The notes below the pieces were generated by a model. It was not told the origin of the DNA. It saw nothing but the letters and a program-made list of their open reading frames with translations, and did not search any database. Shown here one piece after another: positions 26,121 through 33,630 of a stretch of 64,000 bases of DNA (positions are counted from its first letter, which is position 1; each line of letters starts with the position of its first letter). Source of the DNA: Deltaproteobacteria bacterium. Lineage in GTDB: Bacteria > Myxococcota_C > UBA6777. The stretch spans positions 120,554 to 184,553 of the forward strand of contig SBHC01000044.1 of NCBI GenBank assembly GCA_006226375.1, written 5' to 3'. Both the position numbers and the translations under genes were made by a program.

Positions 26121-26948
26121 CTAGCCAGTGAGAGGCCAAGGGATGGAATCATCCAACAAGGACATGGCATCCTGGATCGAAAAGTTTTTGTGTACGATGT
26201 TTTCGATGGCTTCGGCGATTTTGTCAGCTTGCTGGCTCTGGAACACGTTCCGCCCAAAGCAAACCCCTGCGGCACCTGCGCGGAGCGCGTCCACGATCAT
26301 CTTGAACATCTTAAACTCAGAGTCGATTTGAGGACCGCCAGCGATCACAACAGGAGCGTCCACGTCCCTGATGATGTTGGAGAAGCTGTCGACATCACCG
26401 GTGTAATAGGTCTTTATGATGTCCACCCCCATCTCCATGGCCACTCGAATCGCATGACCGACATACTTGGGGTCATAGGGGTTTTCGATGCGTTCGCCGC
26501 GGGGATACATCATGGCCAAAAGAGGCATGCCCCACTCCTGGCAAGATTGAGAGACCCTCCCCAGGTCCGACAACATCCGATGCTCCGTCGCTGCCCCCAG
26601 GTTGATGTGAACAGACACAGCGTCCGCTCCCAAACGGACCGCTTGCTCCACGCTGCAAACCAGTCGCTTGTCGTTGGTATCGCTGGCAAGAGCGGTTGAG
26701 CCCGAAAGATGGACGATCAAACCCAGATGTTTGGTGTCTTTCAAGACCGGCGCAATCCGAGAGACCATCCCTTGATGAACCACAACCGCGTTAAGGGCGT
26801 CCTCTCCAATTTGTCGGAGCCTTGTGGTGATGTTGGTGAGTCCTGGAATTGGGCCATCGGAAAAGCCATGATCCATCGCAAGGATAAACAACCGCTGGGA
26901 CCGAGAGTTGATGATCCGCCGCATCCGGACTTCTTTACCAAGATTCAT
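26121..26948 (-). CDS. ADH synthase-type class I aldolase (2-amino-3,7-dideoxyheptulosonate synthase/GriI-like)
   Basis: From ATG 26948 (GGGAGGA six bases upstream) the product has 275 residues. AMDHG (24-28), MMYPRG with Tyr148, and IIKTYYTGD with the Schiff-base Lys179 are the hallmarks of the DhnA/ADH-synthase branch of class I aldolases; VVIAGGPQ and GRNVFQ form the phosphate-binding end. Archaeal members condense aspartate semialdehyde with a ketose phosphate source; GriI uses DHAP and aspartate semialdehyde on the route to 3-amino-4-hydroxybenzoate. It lies between an AMP ligase and the DHQS-II homologue. A longer in-frame ORF upstream overlaps the ligase and is not needed. Confidence 0.87.
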   Translation of the reverse strand: MNLGKEVRMRRIINSRSQRLFILAMDHGFSDGPIPGLTNITTRLRQIGEDALNAVVVHQGMVSRIAPVLKDTKHLGLIVHLSGSTALASDTNDKRLVCSVEQAVRLGADAVSVHINLGAATEHRMLSDLGRVSQSCQEWGMPLLAMMYPRGERIENPYDPKYVGHAIRVAMEMGVDIIKTYYTGDVDSFSNIIRDVDAPVVIAGGPQIDSEFKMFKMIVDALRAGAAGVCFGRNVFQSQQADKIAEAIENIVHKNFSIQDAMSLLDDSIPWPLTG

Positions 26949-26983
26949 CGTAGTCCTCCCTTCCTTCCAAAGTTCACAACCGG

Positions 26984-28465
26984 CTACCCTTTGAGTCGAG
27001 CGGTGTCGAGTTTGCCCACCCTTGTTCTGGGTAGGTCGTTCCAGAATGACCACTTCTGCGGAACCTTGTAGCCCGCGAGCCGCTCTTTGCAGAAGGTAAC
27101 GAGTTCTTCCACGCTCACCTCCTTCGCTGTGACAAGGCAGGCTTTGACCACCTCACCGAGCACCTCATCTTCGACGCCAACCACGGCAACATCCTGAACA
27201 TCGGGATGTTCGGCCAACACACCTTCGACCTCCGTCGGCGACACCTTCTTGCCGCCAGCGTTGATCAGGTTCTTCTTGCGACCGCTGAGAAACAAGTCAC
27301 CGTTCTCGTCGAGATAACCCAGATCTCCGGTGTAGCAGAAACCATCTCGAAAGGTCGAAGCTGTTAACTCAGCGTCACGATAGTACCCGAACGTTGAGAC
27401 TTGTGGGCCGCCCACGACAACTTCACCCACCGCTCCAGGAGCTTGAGGGTTGCCCTCTTCGTCTAAGATCTTCAAGACAACACGATGCAAGGGTTTCCCC
27501 AAGCACGTGCTGGGGACGCCCGGCTTTCTCCGGATTTCCAGGGTTATCGCCCCCGCTTCAGAGCTTCCGTAGTTCTGACAAATGACGTGCTGGAAGGTCT
27601 TGTAAAACCGTCGAACCGTTCGGGCCGAAAGAGGCGCCGCAGCCGAAATGCAATAACGCAGCGAGGAAAGTTCCAATTCGTCCGGTTCCACGGGAAGACG
27701 CGTCATCAGATCAAACATGAAAGGAACCGCCGGAAAGATCGTGACTTTCTGCTCTTGCAGGTGCCGCAGCGCAGGTCGAGGCAGGAAGCGCTCCATCAAC
27801 ACCAGCGTCGCACCAGTTAGAAGCATCGGCATCAAGCAAAAGTCGAAGCCGTAGCTATGGAACAAGGGAACGCCACCCAGAAGAACGTCATCGCTCGTGA
27901 CCTGCAGGGTCTCCGAGACATTTACGCCTTCCGCAACAATATCTGCAGCGGTAAGCAGCACGCCCTTCGGAACGCCTGTAGAACCCGATGTGTACTTGAA
28001 CAACGCAACGTTGTGGAGGACATCCTCAGGTTCCGTACGTTGCCATGCTCCAAAGCTCAGAGAGAACTCGCCACCAAGCTCGGCAAAGGAGATCTCATCC
28101 AAGGATTTGCCGTGAGAAGAAAGAGTCAAAACACCAGCAGCGCCGCAGTCTTCGAGGATGGTCCGGACTTCGTTGGCCTGGTAGCTAGTATCCAGCAGCA
28201 CAGGAATCGCCTTGGCCTGGGACAAAGCCAACAAAGACACCACAAACTCAACCCGGTTGGGGAGTTGAATGCCGACACGGTCCAAGGGCTGGACGCCGTG
28301 TCTCTGCAATTCGCTAGCAAGCGCCTCAACCTTCTGGGATAGTTCAAGAAACGACAACGACTGTTGGCCCGAAGGATGAACCAGCGCGACGTGCTCCGGG
28401 TGTGCCTCCACACGCGCCTGCAAGAGGTCAGCAAAACTTAGAGATTGAGAGGGTTCTATCGTCAT
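26984..28465 (-). CDS. AMP-dependent acyl/aryl-CoA (or ACP) ligase
   Basis: The 493-residue protein is an ANL-superfamily adenylating enzyme: YTSGSTGVPKGVLLT (P-loop), CQNYGSSEAGAIT (A5), YTGDLGYLDENGDLFLSGRKKN (A7-A8) and the catalytic Lys in TRVGKLDTA at the C-terminus. It activates a carboxylic acid as acyl-AMP and passes it to CoA or a carrier protein. The divergent acyl carrier protein gene starts 193 bp away, so loading of that carrier with an aminohydroxybenzoate-like acid is a reasonable idea. The specificity pocket cannot be read by eye. It is the first gene of the minus operon. ATG 28465 is chosen; no clear ribosome-binding site is seen and TTG 28489 is an alternative. Confidence 0.85.
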   Translation of the reverse strand: MTIEPSQSLSFADLLQARVEAHPEHVALVHPSGQQSLSFLELSQKVEALASELQRHGVQPLDRVGIQLPNRVEFVVSLLALSQAKAIPVLLDTSYQANEVRTILEDCGAAGVLTLSSHGKSLDEISFAELGGEFSLSFGAWQRTEPEDVLHNVALFKYTSGSTGVPKGVLLTAADIVAEGVNVSETLQVTSDDVLLGGVPLFHSYGFDFCLMPMLLTGATLVLMERFLPRPALRHLQEQKVTIFPAVPFMFDLMTRLPVEPDELELSSLRYCISAAAPLSARTVRRFYKTFQHVICQNYGSSEAGAITLEIRRKPGVPSTCLGKPLHRVVLKILDEEGNPQAPGAVGEVVVGGPQVSTFGYYRDAELTASTFRDGFCYTGDLGYLDENGDLFLSGRKKNLINAGGKKVSPTEVEGVLAEHPDVQDVAVVGVEDEVLGEVVKACLVTAKEVSVEELVTFCKERLAGYKVPQKWSFWNDLPRTRVGKLDTARLKG

Positions 28466-28563
28466 CCATGCACCGAAATGTCGTAGCAAACTGTTTTGAA
28501 AGTTTGCAGTGTAGACGCAGAAAAGCGGCGAAGGTACGGTCTTTCGAGTTGGTAGAAAGGGGA

Positions 28564-28592
28564 TTGTTCGGTCTCTGTGATTTTGTTATAGT
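28564..28592 (+). promoter_or_regulatory. Promoter of the acyl-carrier-protein operon
   Basis: TTGTTC and TATAGT are separated by 17 bp, about 65 bp before the ACP start codon, in the divergent region shared with the ligase operon. Confidence 0.55.
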
Positions 28593-28657
28593 GTCGAATC
28601 AAAGGAATCCTCCTTCCCCTCACAACTATATACCAAAGACACTACGGAAGAAAGAGC

Positions 28658-28918
28658 ATGAGTGACCGCGCTTCTCTCCTAAAGGGTATCAAACAAATCA
28701 TCGCCGACGTCTCGCAGTTGGGTATCACCGCCGATGAAGTGGGTGACGAGCCCAATGTGGCGACCCGCCTGGGTTTGCAATCCACCCAAATTCTTGAGAT
28801 TACCGTCGAGTTGGAAAACGAATTTGGTGTAGAGTTTGATGACACCGAAATCACGGAAGAGCTTTGGAACTCTGTCGGTTCATTGGCCGACGCTATCCAG
28901 CAAAAGCAAGGAGGCTGA
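28658..28918 (+). CDS. Acyl carrier protein
   Basis: The 86-residue acidic protein has the size and helix pattern of an acyl carrier protein. LGLQSTQILEITVELENEFGVEF aligns with the ACP helix-II region, placing Ser42 as the phosphopantetheine site, although the usual DSL is QST here. LWNSVGSLADAIQ is the typical C-terminal ACP helix. It probably carries the acid activated by the divergent AMP ligase rather than serving fatty acid synthesis, because no fab genes are nearby. It starts an operon with the two small zinc-ribbon genes (2-bp gap to the next). Confidence 0.85.
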   Translation: MSDRASLLKGIKQIIADVSQLGITADEVGDEPNVATRLGLQSTQILEITVELENEFGVEFDDTEITEELWNSVGSLADAIQQKQGG

Positions 28919-28920
28919 TT

Positions 28921-29238
28921 GTGACTGATCTACCCATTCCACCCCCACCCAACCAGGGTGAGCCCGCCGCTGAAGGCAACATCTACGACGAGTTGGAGAG
29001 CAACCGCTGCCCCTTCTGTCACATCGACCTGGAGCCCAAGGTCGAAGATCAATGGGTCCGCTCCTACGACGGCCGTGAACTGTGGCTCACAGATGTGAAG
29101 TCCAACGTTTGCTCCAACTGTGGAACCACGGTTTACCCGGAAGAGTCACTCGATTACTTTGAGCGTGCCCGAACCGGTGAGATTCCCGATCTCAAGTCGC
29201 GTACATACGTCCCTGATACCTACGACGACGATGAGTAA
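28921..29238 (+). CDS. Small zinc-ribbon protein
   Basis: A GTG start at 28921 is set by AAGGAGG seven bases upstream. The 105-residue product has a Pro-rich N-terminus and one zinc ribbon: CPFC (Cys30/33) and CSNC (Cys64/67), with a central RSYDGRELWLTD segment and an acidic C-terminus. The shape resembles YgiT-type zinc fingers, such as the N-terminal half of MqsA, but there is no HTH. Its stop overlaps the start of the next gene by 8 bp, and that product has an HTH plus its own zinc ribbon, so the two may work together as regulators. Function unknown. Confidence 0.7.
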   Translation: MTDLPIPPPPNQGEPAAEGNIYDELESNRCPFCHIDLEPKVEDQWVRSYDGRELWLTDVKSNVCSNCGTTVYPEESLDYFERARTGEIPDLKSRTYVPDTYDDDE

Positions 29239-29791
29239 GACGACCTCCTCCCTCGAACTTCCCCCCGACCACCCCGACTTGCAAGGCGACATCGATCTTC
29301 TCGCCGCAGGACGGCTCCTCGCTCTCGGACGCAAGCGCCTCATCAAATGGGCCAAAGACGGTCGGCTTCCCGGTCGTCGCGAAGGCTTTGAGTGGTACTT
29401 CACGCAAGAGGTGTTGCTGCGCTTTGCCACAGAGCGATGTCTTGAGTGTGGAGAACCAACCCAAGAGATCGACGAGAAGATTTACTTCTGCCCCCACTGC
29501 GCCAGCTCCTTCGCTCCCGACAACTACGAATCCGATCTCCTTGGATTGTCACCCATGCTTCAGGCCAACCAACAGCTTTTTCTGCAGCGTATGCAAATGA
29601 AAGAAGCCACCGATGACACCGCAATCGCCGGACTCATCGAACGGTATAGCCTGAGTACTCTCTCTGCGTACCAGATCTGGTACAAATTTCGTTACCAAAA
29701 AACGGGCACCCACCGGGTTGGACTCGGGGATGTAGACTTTACCTTCGACGACGATGACGAGGGAGAAGATGAGAGCGCATCCGATTCTTGA
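29231..29791 (+). CDS. HTH (excisionase/MerR-like) and zinc-ribbon protein
   Basis: From ATG 29231, overlapping the upstream gene, the protein has 186 residues. Residues about 22-66 look like a MerR/excisionase-type winged HTH: LLAAGRLLALGRKRLIKWAKDGRLPGRREGFEWYF. A zinc ribbon follows with CLEC (70/73) and CPHC (87/90). The C-terminal region is helical and ends in a very acidic tail. This suggests a DNA-binding regulator, plausibly of this locus. The pairing with the preceding zinc-ribbon gene and the ACP gene is tight (overlap and 2-bp gap). No known named family recognised. Confidence 0.65.
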   Translation: MSKTTSSLELPPDHPDLQGDIDLLAAGRLLALGRKRLIKWAKDGRLPGRREGFEWYFTQEVLLRFATERCLECGEPTQEIDEKIYFCPHCASSFAPDNYESDLLGLSPMLQANQQLFLQRMQMKEATDDTAIAGLIERYSLSTLSAYQIWYKFRYQKTGTHRVGLGDVDFTFDDDDEGEDESASDS

Positions 29792-29832
29792 TTGGATGTT
29801 GAGCCCCTCAGTCTTTGAAGACTCTCCTCCCT

Positions 29833-29880
29833 ACGTTCCAAGCAACGTTCCAAGCAACGTTTAAGGCAACGTTCCAAGGA
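29833..29880 (+). repeat. Four 12-bp tandem repeats before a start codon
   Basis: ACGTTCCAAGCA is repeated four times with small changes (third copy ACGTTTAAGGCA, fourth ACGTTCCAAGGA). The last copy supplies the AAGGA ribosome-binding site of the gene starting at 29887. Confidence 0.85.
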
Positions 29881-29886
29881 TACAAC

Positions 29887-31092
29887 ATGCCTCAATCAGA
29901 CTGGTCCCAGGACGAGATCGCCTTCTTCCAAACTCTGCCAGCGTTTTCTGACCTACCCGACTCTTTGCAGGAAGAGGCCTGGAGCTCTCTTGCGAAGATC
30001 TCGGCAGATCCGGGAGAAAAGGTCATTGAACAGCACAGCACCGAGAACCCTGCCCTCTACATTGTAGTCTCCGGTGGAGTCAGGTTGATGGATGTGATTC
30101 TCCATCGAGGTCGAGCCGACGGACCTCCAGGTCTAATCTTTGGCGTGCAGATGGCTCGCGACAATGACCCTGCCCCATACGAAGTCGTTGCAGCCCTCGA
30201 CACCACCCTTGCCAGGCTACCCCGAGAAGCGTTCCTTTCGATTTGTCAGCAAGCTCCAGCCTTTGCAGAGGCTTTTGCCGGTGAGTTTGAACCCCTTCCC
30301 GTGTTGCCCCAGGCAGGCGGATGGGTAGGTGGAGCTGCTGCCAGTCCTTTTGCCTACATTCAATCGCACCATGGATCCAAGCCATGGGGCTCCGTGCTTG
30401 ACGCTGGAACGGGCGAATCGTCGTTGCGATGGATCTTGAACCTGCCCACGACCCAATGGACAGCGGTTTCGGGTGCAGAAGGTTGGAAAACCTCTCTTCA
30501 TGCGGCGTTTGGAGAGCAGCTTCGCGAGCAAGACCGGATCCTCGTGGACAACTGGACCAACTCGTCCTTCCTTGAAGGAGAAGTCTTTGATGTGGTACTC
30601 GCTGACTACTTGCTTGGAGCGATCGAACGCTTCGCCCCCTACTTTCAAAGTCAGCTTTGGAAACGGCTGAAGCCTCACGTTGGAGGTCATCTCTACGTTG
30701 TGGGACAAGAGCCTCCTCACCTCCAAGAGCCCAAGACTGTAGGTGGTCAGCTTGCCCAAAGGGTCAATCGGCTCCGTGACATATGCATGACACTCGCCGG
30801 CCAAACTCCCTTTCGCGAGTATCCCATGGAGTGGGTTTGTCGTTCCCTTACAGAAGCAGGATTTGTCGTAGAGGCAACCCACACGTTCCCCCTCAAGCTG
30901 GGCGCGCAATACTTGGACAGCATGCTGGATGTTAGCCTGAGATTGCTCCCTGAGATTCCCGGCGACTTCCTTCGCAAAGGACTCTCCGAAGAGATCGTGC
31001 AAATGCGTCAGGAAGCGTTGAGCCTCTCAGAAACCTTTTGGGGCATCCAATTCGGCACCGACTATGTTGTCGTCGCACGACCTCGCGACTAG
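29887..31092 (+). CDS. cNMP-binding domain fused to a SAM-dependent methyltransferase
   Basis: The 401-residue protein starts at ATG 29887 with AAGGA eight bases before it. Residues 12-125 form a cyclic-nucleotide-binding-like beta-roll (FSDLPDSLQEEAW, NPALYIVVSGGVRLMDV, GLIFGVQMA, VAALDTTLARLPREAFLSIC). Residues 160-390 form a class I methyltransferase: motif I VLDAGTGESS at 170-179, VFDVVLADYLL at 233-243 and LKPHVGGHLYVVGQE as the post-motif strand. A methyltransferase tied to a ligand-sensing domain is unusual. It ends the plus-strand operon that starts with the ACP gene, although 95 bp and a repeat array separate it from the HTH gene. Substrate unknown. Confidence 0.7.
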   Translation: MPQSDWSQDEIAFFQTLPAFSDLPDSLQEEAWSSLAKISADPGEKVIEQHSTENPALYIVVSGGVRLMDVILHRGRADGPPGLIFGVQMARDNDPAPYEVVAALDTTLARLPREAFLSICQQAPAFAEAFAGEFEPLPVLPQAGGWVGGAAASPFAYIQSHHGSKPWGSVLDAGTGESSLRWILNLPTTQWTAVSGAEGWKTSLHAAFGEQLREQDRILVDNWTNSSFLEGEVFDVVLADYLLGAIERFAPYFQSQLWKRLKPHVGGHLYVVGQEPPHLQEPKTVGGQLAQRVNRLRDICMTLAGQTPFREYPMEWVCRSLTEAGFVVEATHTFPLKLGAQYLDSMLDVSLRLLPEIPGDFLRKGLSEEIVQMRQEALSLSETFWGIQFGTDYVVVARPRD

Positions 31093-31179
31093 AACCCTTC
31101 CATCGAATCGAACAGGAACTCCCCTCTAAAACGCAAAAACGGCGACCTTCCAAAGAAGACCACCGTTCAGGCTACCCAA

Positions 31180-31196
31180 CAGAGCACGAGGCTCTG
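31180..31196. terminator. Hairpin between convergent genes
   Basis: CAGAGC-ACGAG-GCTCTG is a perfect 6-bp stem between the methyltransferase (plus) and the Gly/Met-rich protein (minus). No T-run follows. Confidence 0.3.
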
Positions 31197-31209
31197 ATAT
31201 GGAGGTTGC

Positions 31210-32262
31210 TTAGCGCATACCGATGCGACCGAACATACCACCTTGGGTGATTTGGAACATTTGGGACATCTGCTGCAGCATTTGGAACATTTGCATCATC
31301 ATCTGCATTTGTTGGAATGCTTGCTGCATGTTGGCCGCGGGGTTTTGACCCATACCTTGCATCATCGGCTGAGCGTAGTTAGCGATGGGAGCGAGGTGGT
31401 TGGCGTTGCCTTGAGCAACTTGTCCGGGAGTGGGGTTGGCTCCACCTTTGGTGATGGAGTTGAGGCCCTGACCAGCGGACAACTGGGGTCCTTCGATTTT
31501 CATAGCTTCGCCGCCGGTCTTCCAGCTTGCGTTGCCTTTTTCAAATCCGGACATGGTAGCCACTTGACCGTCGCGAGCGACAACCTGGAAGGAGTCCATG
31601 TTGTTGCCTTTGGCGTTGGCTTTCATGTTCAACTTGGTGCCGTCGGGAAGGGTGATGGATCCGCCCTTCTTGAGCTCGGACAAGGGCACCTTCATCATCG
31701 CCTTCTTCTTCTTGTCGCCCTTCGCGTGGATTTCGATTTGGGGCGGCTTGGCGCAGCGAGCGATGTCGATGGAGAACATTTCGCCATCTTTGCCGGTGAC
31801 TTCAAAGCGACCGTGACCTTTGTCGACGAAGGAAGTGTCGCCAACTTTCAGGGTGTTTTGGGTACCCTTCTTGTAGCCACAATGCTTGAGAGCGGTTTCG
31901 CTGACGTCGAGCTTCTGGGGAGCGGGGGGAGTCATTGCGCTTCCACCGACCATACCGAAGCCGAAGCCAAACATACCACCACCGAGGCCCATTTGAGCCA
32001 AGGAGTTCATTTGGGGGTTAAAGCCTTGGAAGAAGTTCGCGCCAAAACCTGCAACGAAGAAACCAGCAGCTTGTGCGCTACCAAATCCTTGCGCTCCACC
32101 GGTGGTACCCGTGGTGGAGGGAGCAGTGGTGGTCGGAGCTGCCGGAGCTGCGGGTGCAGCGGGGGGAGGAGTCGGCGGCAATACCGGGGGACGAGTGGAA
32201 GTTACACCGTGATCACCGTGGTGGTGGTTGCTGAGCCACAGGCTGTACAGGTTCTTAGACAT
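31210..32262 (-). CDS. Gly/Met/Gln-rich low-complexity protein, unknown
   Basis: This 350-residue protein has three parts. The N-terminus (1-60) is rich in Pro, Ala and Thr. Residues 60-110 are Gly/Phe-rich and weakly hydrophobic (FFVAGFGANFFQGFNPQ, GGGMFGFGFGMVGG). A central soluble domain (about 115-255) has alternating short strands (GRFEVTGKDGEMFSIDIA, GSITLPDGTKLNMKA, QVVARDGQVATMSGF). The C-terminus is a Gln/Met-rich helix (QQAFQQMQMMMQMFQMLQQM). There is no Sec signal. A secreted structural or effector-like protein is one idea, supported by the LcrH/SycD-like chaperone gene 1.4 kb upstream, but this is inference. AAGGAGAG precedes the ATG. No family recognised. Confidence 0.65.
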   Translation of the reverse strand: MSKNLYSLWLSNHHHGDHGVTSTRPPVLPPTPPPAAPAAPAAPTTTAPSTTGTTGGAQGFGSAQAAGFFVAGFGANFFQGFNPQMNSLAQMGLGGGMFGFGFGMVGGSAMTPPAPQKLDVSETALKHCGYKKGTQNTLKVGDTSFVDKGHGRFEVTGKDGEMFSIDIARCAKPPQIEIHAKGDKKKKAMMKVPLSELKKGGSITLPDGTKLNMKANAKGNNMDSFQVVARDGQVATMSGFEKGNASWKTGGEAMKIEGPQLSAGQGLNSITKGGANPTPGQVAQGNANHLAPIANYAQPMMQGMGQNPAANMQQAFQQMQMMMQMFQMLQQMSQMFQITQGGMFGRIGMR

Positions 32263-32620
32263 TTGAACTCTCCTTGTCGGCCGTGAGAAAACAGGCTTCG
32301 TATCCTACCTTTTGCACAATTGGCTTTCGCCCGGAAGGATACAACTTGGTTTCGTGTATCGTTCCCCTGACTTGAATCAGGGCAAAAAAGGACTGTGTTA
32401 GTTATCACAGAGAGAATGTGTGTTATATCACACCTCCGTGAAGGAGTCACTTGGTAACGTATCTCCATTATCGCAGGTCATGTTCCTAAAGTTTCCTCCA
32501 TTTTTAACTTTTTTTCAGAAAACCAACAAGCATTTGTTTTTGAAGGATTTAAACTTCCGCCCTGAGCCCCTCTCTGATGACCTGCTTGAGAAGAGAAGCC
32601 CTTGATCTTGGAAAAGATCT
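32263..32620. other. Intergenic region with dyad
   Basis: No gene is supported. It is more A+T-rich than its surroundings and should hold the promoter of the Gly/Met-rich protein gene. It contains CCCTGA-CTTGAA-TCAGGG (32366-32383) and the dyad at 32418-32433. Confidence 0.55.
32418..32433. promoter_or_regulatory. Palindrome, possible operator
   Basis: GTGTG-TTATAT-CACAC is a perfect 5-bp inverted repeat about 155 bp upstream of the Gly/Met-rich protein start. It resembles a CRP-type site but is 2 bp too short between the arms. A related half (GTTATCACA) lies at 32401-32409. Confidence 0.25.
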
Positions 32621-33628
32621 CTACAAAGATCTCACCCGATCCCAATGATTCTTCACTTCCAACCGCCAGTCAAGAGCCCACCCTTCCAGAAAGTGCTTCG
32701 CCTCCGAGGGGTTGGTAGGCAATCGCTCGACCAACTTCAAAAGCGAGGCGCGCAACAACTCTGAAAGTTGCGTGACGATGGCCTCAAGACCCTGCCAGTC
32801 CTTGGTTTTGGAAGCCGTCTCCAGCAAACCTTGCACGGTTGCAACCAGCCCCGGCAACAAAGCCTCCATTCCACTGATGGGATACTCGTACAAGCGATCT
32901 TGAAGGAGAGCCTGTGCGACATTCGGCTGTTCCTTAGCGACAGCAAGAACAAACGAGACAGCCCCCTGCCCTTCAGCCAGCTCAGCCAGGCCCTCCAGGT
33001 ATTCTTTAGCCTTTGCAACAACTGGATAAGCATCCTCTGGTGCATAGCTTTCCAACTTGTCGAGGAGGTTTTGCTTGTAAGGAATGTTTTGGTCTGCGTG
33101 AAGGTGGCCCCATTCATGGGCAAGATTAACCTCTTGCCTCCATCGAAGGGTTTCTTCCCCCCCGCCCAATGCCTCAACAATGGGCTTGTACTTCAGAGGC
33201 TCATGCAAAAGCTCTGAAGCCAGAACGTCTTTGTATCGGGAGGGTCGAAGCATGATCTCTTGCTGGTACGGGCCATCCAACACCATGGTATCGGTCCCAA
33301 GGTCACCCAACCAAACGTATTCATAAGACAGGCTCCAAATCGGAGTGTCATGTAGGCGCTCTGTAAGAAACCTAGACCGAGGTTGGAAGGTCTCGCAAGG
33401 TCCAAACCACATCGCCAACTGGGGAGCAAAGCACCAAAACAAGCGGTAGTTGGAGCCATGAGTCTCCAAGTCGCGCTGCAAGCCGGTCAGAGTTTCAAAG
33501 AGGGTTCCAACGGTTGCTTCGTCCAGGTGCTCCAGGGATGCAACATAAGGAAGAGAGCTGAGTTCTTGTGCGATTTTCGCTTCAAAAGGAGGCAACGAAG
33601 GAGGTTGCAAGGAAGGCGAGCCAGGCAT
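32621..33628 (-). CDS. Unknown protein with HEWGH metallopeptidase-like motif
   Basis: The 335-residue soluble protein has no signal peptide. HEWGH at 171-175 is an HExxH zinc-binding motif within an aliphatic helix (VNLAHEWGHLHADQ), and a possible third ligand, Glu, lies in YLEGLAELAEGQG 35-40 residues later, as in gluzincin-type metallopeptidases. Nothing else is family-specific. The N-terminal half is rich in Trp and Tyr. The gene follows the LcrH/SycD-like gene with only 2 bp between them, so the two are co-transcribed and may act together. A cytosolic or translocated protease is possible; a degenerate non-enzyme cannot be excluded. Confidence 0.55.
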   Translation of the reverse strand: MPGSPSLQPPSLPPFEAKIAQELSSLPYVASLEHLDEATVGTLFETLTGLQRDLETHGSNYRLFWCFAPQLAMWFGPCETFQPRSRFLTERLHDTPIWSLSYEYVWLGDLGTDTMVLDGPYQQEIMLRPSRYKDVLASELLHEPLKYKPIVEALGGGEETLRWRQEVNLAHEWGHLHADQNIPYKQNLLDKLESYAPEDAYPVVAKAKEYLEGLAELAEGQGAVSFVLAVAKEQPNVAQALLQDRLYEYPISGMEALLPGLVATVQGLLETASKTKDWQGLEAIVTQLSELLRASLLKLVERLPTNPSEAKHFLEGWALDWRLEVKNHWDRVRSL

Positions 33629-33630
33629 AT

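Noticed and set aside
31210..32262. DUF1521-type (autocleaving effector) domain
   Set aside because: Only a vague resemblance of short strands; no conserved cleavage motif seen.
31243..32286. 347-codon plus-strand ORF antisense to the Gly/Met-rich gene
   Set aside because: Shadow of a low-complexity gene; the minus-strand frame has a ribosome-binding site and better composition.
32418..32433. CRP binding site
   Set aside because: The arms TGTG and CACA are 6 bp apart instead of the 8 expected for CRP, so only a generic operator is proposed.
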